Assembly: GCF_001293645.1 (NCBI RefSeq)
Contig: NZ_LBMD01000010.1
Coordinates: 124,001-188,000 of the forward strand
Source: Bacillus sp. CHD6a
GTDB lineage: Bacteria; Bacillota; Bacilli; Bacillales; Bacillaceae_I
DNA: 64,000 nucleotides
Direction: 5' to 3'
The notes under the pieces are model-generated. The model saw only the letters and a program-made list of their open reading frames with translations, searched no databases and was not told the DNA's origin. Both the position numbers and the translations under genes were made by a program. Positions 59,108-64,000 of the stretch are shown piece after piece. Within the stretch, counting starts at the first letter, position 1, and every line of letters starts with the position of its first letter.

Positions 59108-59776
59108 TTGAGAAATGTACTTATTATTCTTTTTATTGCGCTTTGTACCATACTCTCAGCTGGGTGCGGAACACAAAACGAAGGGGGACAAACACAGGCA
59201 AAAGAACCAGCTTCAATATTGCCAACTTCAGGAGATTATTCTTTCCGACGCTATATAGAGGAAAAAGGACATACAGATTATAGAGTCCTATATAGTCAAG
59301 TGCCCGATAGTGAAATAGTTGAAGTACGAACTGTCATTGACCTAGAGTCCGCCGGATCATCCTCTGATATTTCAGAAACAAGCAACTTTTATGAAGAGAG
59401 AAAAGATGGGATTTATGGATACATCGTATTGTCTGAGGAATTCCCCTCCGATTGGAATGCTGCGGATATTAAGGAATTTCCAAAAACAAAAATTATTGCT
59501 TATCCATTAGAAGCGAGTAATTCGTGGACGGAGGAAATGGAGGATTTTAATCTTAATATCACTTATCACATTCGGAAAGTCGATGCGGAAGTAAAAACCC
59601 CTGCCAAGACTTTTAAAAATTGTATTATTATTGATTTTGAGGAGAAAGACAAGGACGGCAACACTTTACGCAAAGGCAATTCAGCATTTGCACCCAATGT
59701 AGGATGGATTCGCCATGAAGTAGAATCGGAAGTATTAAAAGATGTTCATAAGTTAATAAAAATAAATGAAAGATAA
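59108..59776 (+). CDS. Lipoprotein of unknown function (222 aa)
   Basis: A predicted lipoprotein starting at TTG 59108, seven bases after AAGGAGG. The signal is RNVLIILFIALCTILSAGC with lipobox LSAGC (Cys about residue 19). An in-frame ATG at 59063 lies before the Shine-Dalgarno and would misplace the signal. The mature part is beta-rich with TFKNCIIIDFEEKDKDGNTL (about 177-196) and GWIRHEVESE near the end, recalling extracytoplasmic beta-sandwich lipoproteins. Function unknown. It lies 60 bp after the previous secreted protein gene. Confidence 0.75.
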   Translation: MRNVLIILFIALCTILSAGCGTQNEGGQTQAKEPASILPTSGDYSFRRYIEEKGHTDYRVLYSQVPDSEIVEVRTVIDLESAGSSSDISETSNFYEERKDGIYGYIVLSEEFPSDWNAADIKEFPKTKIIAYPLEASNSWTEEMEDFNLNITYHIRKVDAEVKTPAKTFKNCIIIDFEEKDKDGNTLRKGNSAFAPNVGWIRHEVESEVLKDVHKLIKINER

Positions 59777-59797
59777 TAATTTTATCTTTCATTTTTA
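59767..59797 (+). terminator. Terminator overlapping the end of the lipoprotein gene
   Basis: GAAAGATA and TATCTTTC pair around ATAATTT and are followed by ATTTTTAG; the left arm lies in the last codons. Confidence 0.65.
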
Positions 59798-60009
59798 GAT
59801 TTTTGTTTATTTACCGAGGAACCTTATCCTCTGATTTATCGTCCGTTTTACGGAATACTTCGTTTAGCGAATTTTTTTACATAACTGTAATGATGAAATT
59901 ACCATTTTTAATGTATAATTACAAACATACCTTTCCCTAACCATGGGTATAAAGGTACCGAATACTTTTTACTATGTTATACTTCTATAGTTAAGGAGGA
60001 GATGTAGCT

Positions 60010-60204
60010 TTGGGCCTGAGTAAAATAGTTTTTGTAATTAGTATTATGGCAAGCTTTCTTATGCTGGTGGCATCCGTTATTGCATTTGTCATTCAAGACA
60101 TGGGTTATTTTTGGACGATGTTTGTTCTTATGGTTGTCAGCATTCTTCAAAACATCTCCGTTTACAAGCATATTTCCACAAGTGATGAGCCCATTAAAGG
60201 TTAG
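60010..60204 (+). CDS. Small two-span membrane protein (64 aa)
   Basis: A 64-residue protein with two hydrophobic segments (about residues 5-28 and 33-51) and a short polar end HISTSDEPIKG. Translation starts at TTG 60010 after AAGGAGGAG, which is a strong site. It stands alone with AT-rich DNA before it and a weak GGCCGCTT/AAGCGGTC hairpin after it (60206-60237). Not recognised; possibly a conserved Bacillus orphan. Confidence 0.68.
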   Translation: MGLSKIVFVISIMASFLMLVASVIAFVIQDMGYFWTMFVLMVVSILQNISVYKHISTSDEPIKG

Positions 60205-60334
60205 GCCGCTTCCTAGGAGCGAAACATTAAGCGGTCTTGCTTTGAATAAGCACCATTCTCTCCTTTTTACATGTCAATCCCCTTGGCCGCCACAATTCCT
60301 ACCTAAATCTAAAAAACAAATTAAAGCCAGCGAT

Positions 60335-60589
60335 TCAGCCAGCTTTTGATTCTGTCCGGATATACTTTCCCTCTTTATTATACAAATGAAACTTCTTTAT
60401 GACCTTTGCATCCGTTTCTAGAAGCTTTGGTGAAGATATATGCAGAAAAAATTGATTTTCAACGACATCGCTTGAAATTTTGTAAATTACTTCCTCTTTC
60501 CTTTGTACTTCCAACACCACTTTTTGTACTTCTTCATGACTTGGTATCAACCCATGAATATACGTATGCTCAATAGTGTCACCGTTCAC
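60335..60589 (-). CDS. Hypothetical protein (84 aa), coupled to the gene upstream
   Basis: An 84-residue soluble protein starting at GTG 60589, which overlaps the previous stop as GTGA, so it is translationally coupled. Features are VVLEVQRKEEVIYKISSD (about residues 24-41) and FFLHISSPKLLETDAKVIKK. No signal peptide, membrane segment or known motif. The 130 bp after its stop contain no clear terminator. It is likely to work with the membrane protein encoded upstream. Confidence 0.6.
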   Translation of the reverse strand: MNGDTIEHTYIHGLIPSHEEVQKVVLEVQRKEEVIYKISSDVVENQFFLHISSPKLLETDAKVIKKFHLYNKEGKYIRTESKAG

Positions 60590-61323
60590 TTTTTTTCCTC
60601 AAAACAGAAGTCTTTATCTTCTTTCATCGAATAGAAGTTCGCTCTCTCCATCCCCGTTACTTCAAAGCCGTGCTCATTAAACTTATAAGCACCAAGGATC
60701 GTTTTTAAAACTGAATTCTCTTCCGAATATATTAAAAAGGATTGATGCGCTTCATCTACAAACATCAACTCCATCCCCTGCTTACTATTAGTACCTGAAA
60801 TAGCTTCTTTCAGTGTTCGGTAAATATAAGTAGGTTCAGTATCAATTTTTGTGAAATCTTCTATTTTCTGAATCTGGGAAAAATATTTTTGTGGAGGAAC
60901 AGTTAACCTCACTCTTTCCCCACTGCTAACGATATCAGTCACAATGGTCTGTATTGCAGTTTGTTTATTTTCTCCTATGAACAGAATAAACGTTCCTTTC
61001 TTCGTCTCTATTATTTCCGAATAAAAGGAACTGTCGAGCATTATTTTTTCTAGTTTCAATTTCCCATAAAAACCTTTATGAAAAATAACAGCTCCTAGTT
61101 GATTTTCATTATGTTCAAATGTAGCAACCACTTTCATCGTATGTTTAATGGGATACGTTTCCAAAAGCAACGGCTTTTTATCCAATTCCCCTAAATGTTC
61201 TTGGATGAAATCAGTGATGTCTCTTTCAGTGTTTAATATAGTAAATTGGGTATATTCATAGATTGAATAAGCAATGATCACTATCATACTTGCCAATGAA
61301 ATGAGCAAGAGTATTTTCTTCAA
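60586..61323 (-). CDS. Membrane-anchored hypothetical protein (245 aa)
   Basis: A protein of about 245 residues with one N-terminal anchor (KKILLLISLASMIVIIAYS, about residues 2-20) followed by an extracytoplasmic domain of about 220 residues with many beta strands, no cysteine except near the end (DFCFEEKK). TTG 61323 follows AGGGGGT and gives a normal signal-anchor start; ATG 61344 is the alternative. It forms a two-gene operon with the 84-residue gene. I do not recognise it; a sporulation or stress surface protein is possible. Confidence 0.65.
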   Translation of the reverse strand: MKKILLLISLASMIVIIAYSIYEYTQFTILNTERDITDFIQEHLGELDKKPLLLETYPIKHTMKVVATFEHNENQLGAVIFHKGFYGKLKLEKIMLDSSFYSEIIETKKGTFILFIGENKQTAIQTIVTDIVSSGERVRLTVPPQKYFSQIQKIEDFTKIDTEPTYIYRTLKEAISGTNSKQGMELMFVDEAHQSFLIYSEENSVLKTILGAYKFNEHGFEVTGMERANFYSMKEDKDFCFEEKK

Positions 61324-61518
61324 AATCTTTACCCCCTGTTCCATAACTGCAAACAAAATATAGTTTCAAAGCCCTAATTCCATTTTAAGGTAAATGATAA
61401 TCAAAGACTATTGGGAAAATGAATATGATTTTCGTGCAATCATTCATACATTTAATTGACCACTTTCATGAAAACTATTAATTCTAGCATTTTTAATCAC
61501 AGCTTCATTCTCAACATT

Positions 61519-61558
61519 TCCCGAATCGATTCTATCATTTTTATATTTTCATTCGTGT
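61519..61558 (+). promoter_or_regulatory. Possible PurR boxes upstream of xpt
   Basis: CCCGAAT (61520-61526) and ATTCGTG (61551-61557) form inverted half-sites like the Bacillus PurBox pair (CCGAAC / GTTCGG), each with one mismatch, about 24 bp apart where 22-23 is usual. In B. subtilis xpt-pbuX is PurR-regulated. This match is weak. Confidence 0.35.
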
Positions 61559-61575
61559 TTTTCTATAAAAACACT

Positions 61576-61603
61576 TTGCAAAGCGATCTTTTTCCTATAT
61601 AAT
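61576..61603 (+). promoter_or_regulatory. Promoter of the xpt riboswitch transcript
   Basis: TTGCAA (61576-61581), 16 bp, TATAAT (61598-61603), about 30 bp before the aptamer. A near-consensus sigma-A promoter. Confidence 0.7.
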
Positions 61604-61632
61604 CACTTCATAAACCAAACAATCTAATAATT

Positions 61633-61703
61633 AACTCGTATAATAGTGGGAATATGGCCTACAAGTTTCTACCAAGCTACCGTAAATGGCTTGACTACGA
61701 GTG
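61633..61703 (+). promoter_or_regulatory. Guanine-type purine riboswitch upstream of xpt
   Basis: ACTCGTATAATAGTGGG, AATATGGCC, AAGTTTCTACC, ACCGTAAATGG and TTGACTACGAGT give the full purine aptamer. GACTA carries C at the discriminating position, so guanine/hypoxanthine. The 3' segment CTACGAGTGA can pair with TCACTTGTAG (61758-61767) as antiterminator. Confidence 0.95.
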
Positions 61704-61739
61704 ATACTTTAAATTTTCCAATTCTAATTTATTTGCATT

Positions 61740-62414
<675 letters not shown>

Positions 62415-62433
62415 CCTATTTGGAGGTCATTTT

Positions 62434-63963
62434 ATGAAAACTAGTTCTGTACATTACCCATGGTATAAAAAAGAAGATACAGATGCATTCTTCGCCCTTT
62501 TTCAAAACAACCTGGCAAATTTCGTCATCATTGCCGTAACCATGCTTGGTATGGGTTTTCCTGCGAGCATCGTATTTGGTAAAGTCATCCCTGGTGCAGC
62601 CGTTGCTGTTATGGTAGGGAATTTATATTATGCCTTCATGGCTAAGCGTCTTGCACAAAAAGAGGGAAGAACAGATGTGACTGCACTCTCTTACGGGATA
62701 AGTACCCCAGTTATGTTTGTTTTTCTATTTGGAGTATTAGCTCCTGCTAATGCCTTGACCGGCAACCCGGAACTTGCGTGGAAAATTGCTGTAGCTGCTG
62801 CGTTTTTAAGCGGTTTAATCGAGACTCTTGTTAGTTTTACAGGCAACTGGGTAAGAAATCATCTGCCTCGAGCTGCTATGCTTGGAGCACTTGCAGGTGT
62901 TGCTCTCACGTTTATTGCTGGGGAGATGCTTTTTAATACTTTCTCCATTCCTGTTGTGGGCTTAGTGGCTTTAGTAATTATCATTGCTGGGGTTATTGGA
63001 AAAGTGTCCATGCCTTTCAAAATCCCTGCTTCCCTGTTTGCGGTTATCATCGGTACTGTTCTAGCTTTCACATTAGGCTATCAATCCCCATCTAAAATAG
63101 CAGATGGATTAGATAACATTGGATTTTATCCACTATTGCCTTCTTTGGCAGCTTTTGAGGGGATGACTTACCTGTTTGGAGCACTTATTGGTTTATTAGC
63201 AATCATCCTTCCTATTACTTTATATAATGCCATTGAAACGATGAATAACGTGGATGCCATGGCTGCAGAAGGAGACTCTTATGATGTTCGTGAATGTCAA
63301 GCTGTGGATGGAGTTGGAACAATGCTTGGGGCTATTTTTGGCGGACTCTTCCCTACTACAGTTTACATCGCAACAGTAGGTTCTAAATGGATGGGGGCAG
63401 GTAGAGGATATAGCATACTGAATGCAATTGTCTTCGGAATTGCTGCCATGACAGGAGTTATTGCTGCCCTTGCAGCCATTATACCGCTTGCTGCAGTAGC
63501 ACCTATACTCGTGTTTGTCGGAATTTCCATGGTGGCAACAGCCTTTGGATCCAATGAAAAAAAATACTTTCCAGCAGTTGCTATTGCCATGCTGCCTTAC
63601 TTCGCTAATTATGTAATGACACGTTTCAATAACAGTGCGGGTGAAGTTGTTTCTGGTATTTCTGAAGGAATAGTCCCGCTTGGTCAAGGAGCCATGTTCA
63701 CCGCCATTGTGCTTGGTGCCATTACTGTCTATATTATCGATCAGGATTACCGTCGTGCCTCCTCTTTCGCTTTGATTGGTGCCTTCTTATCTTTTGTCGG
63801 ATTCATGCATGCTCCAAAGCTAGCTCTGAACGCGGCACCGGATTTTGTTATTGGTTATGTGTTAGTAGCAATATTTCTTGTTTATTGTTCGTTCCAACAT
63901 GCTTCAAGTATAGTAAGAAATTCTGATAAGAACATTTCCGTTAATCAGAAAGTAGCTTCATAA
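62434..63963 (+). CDS. NCS2-like xanthine/uracil permease family protein
   Basis: A 509-residue membrane protein with about 13-14 hydrophobic segments, downstream of xpt in the same operon (19-bp gap, TTGGAGG before the ATG). Conserved traits are SYGISTPVMFVFLFG (about residues 85-99), and GGLFPTTVYIATVGSKWMGA (about 297-316). It differs from classical PbuX (about 440 residues) in length and motifs and belongs to a less studied branch of the xanthine/uracil/vitamin C permease superfamily. Context points to xanthine, guanine or hypoxanthine uptake. Complete within the window; its terminator AACCGGGAACTATCCCCGGTT begins at 63980. Confidence 0.82.
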   Translation: MKTSSVHYPWYKKEDTDAFFALFQNNLANFVIIAVTMLGMGFPASIVFGKVIPGAAVAVMVGNLYYAFMAKRLAQKEGRTDVTALSYGISTPVMFVFLFGVLAPANALTGNPELAWKIAVAAAFLSGLIETLVSFTGNWVRNHLPRAAMLGALAGVALTFIAGEMLFNTFSIPVVGLVALVIIIAGVIGKVSMPFKIPASLFAVIIGTVLAFTLGYQSPSKIADGLDNIGFYPLLPSLAAFEGMTYLFGALIGLLAIILPITLYNAIETMNNVDAMAAEGDSYDVRECQAVDGVGTMLGAIFGGLFPTTVYIATVGSKWMGAGRGYSILNAIVFGIAAMTGVIAALAAIIPLAAVAPILVFVGISMVATAFGSNEKKYFPAVAIAMLPYFANYVMTRFNNSAGEVVSGISEGIVPLGQGAMFTAIVLGAITVYIIDQDYRRASSFALIGAFLSFVGFMHAPKLALNAAPDFVIGYVLVAIFLVYCSFQHASSIVRNSDKNISVNQKVAS

Positions 63964-63978
63964 GTGATAACGTAACAA

Positions 63979-64000
63979 GAACCGGGAACTATCCCCGGTT
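63979..64000 (+). terminator. Likely terminator stem of the xpt operon (cut by the window end)
   Basis: AACCGGG and CCCGGTT pair around AACTATC. The T run would lie beyond position 64000. Confidence 0.6.

Overview
The window reads as a chromosomal segment of a spore-forming member of the Bacillaceae. The DNA is low in GC, genes have strong AAGGAGG-type ribosome binding sites and frequent TTG or GTG starts, and there is an alpha/beta-type small acid-soluble spore protein. The first 27 kb follow the order of the Bacillus subtilis yha-yhe region. No rRNA, tRNA, CRISPR array, prophage or insertion sequence was found. The only repeated DNA is a family of about 128-bp imperfect palindromes in four intergenic clusters and a short GGGGTCAGACCCC palindrome seen three times.

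Layout. 0-8.2 kb: end of yhaO (DNA-end nuclease, LexA-like box), yhaPQ ABC exporter, yhzC, a VTT-domain membrane protein, an enoyl-CoA hydratase, a MaoC-like hydratase, hemZ, yhaX, yheA. 8.2-17.2 kb: palindrome cluster, yheB, four tandem YheC/YheD-like ATP-grasp genes (B. subtilis has two), yheE, a PucR-type regulator, second palindrome cluster. 17.2-29 kb: msmX, a small zinc-ribbon gene, a spore protein gene with a folded leader, an FAD oxidoreductase, the cystine importer tcyABC, the multidrug exporter bmrCD behind a leader-peptide attenuator, a cold-shock gene and hmp. 29-38.4 kb: two consecutive TPP-riboswitch operons, one for salvage and uptake of the thiamine pyrimidine (tenA-ykoEDC) and one for the thiazole branch and coupling (tenI-thiO-S-G-F-D-E). 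38.4-51.9 kb: MFS exporter, quinone oxidoreductase, class A PBP, adenine deaminase under a guanine-type riboswitch, universal stress protein, a Gly/Pro-rich protein, a TetR plus two-subunit SMR efflux operon, a dicarboxylate/glutamate symporter, an aldo/keto reductase and an RsbR-like protein. 51.9-55.8 kb: class Ia ribonucleotide reductase nrdAB behind paired NrdR-like boxes and a cobalamin riboswitch. 55.8-64 kb: palindromes, an undecaprenyl-phosphate recycling pair (DedA-uppP), small secreted or membrane proteins, and xpt plus a purine permease under a second guanine-type riboswitch.

The common thread is RNA-level control: two TPP, two guanine-type and one cobalamin riboswitch, a ribosome-mediated attenuator before bmrCD with an unexpected second terminator and second mini-ORF, and an unidentified multi-hairpin leader before the spore protein gene. 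The observations that most deserve checking are the two-layer control of nrdAB, the tandem bmrCD attenuator, the spore-protein leader RNA, the modular palindromes, and the four-gene ATP-grasp array.
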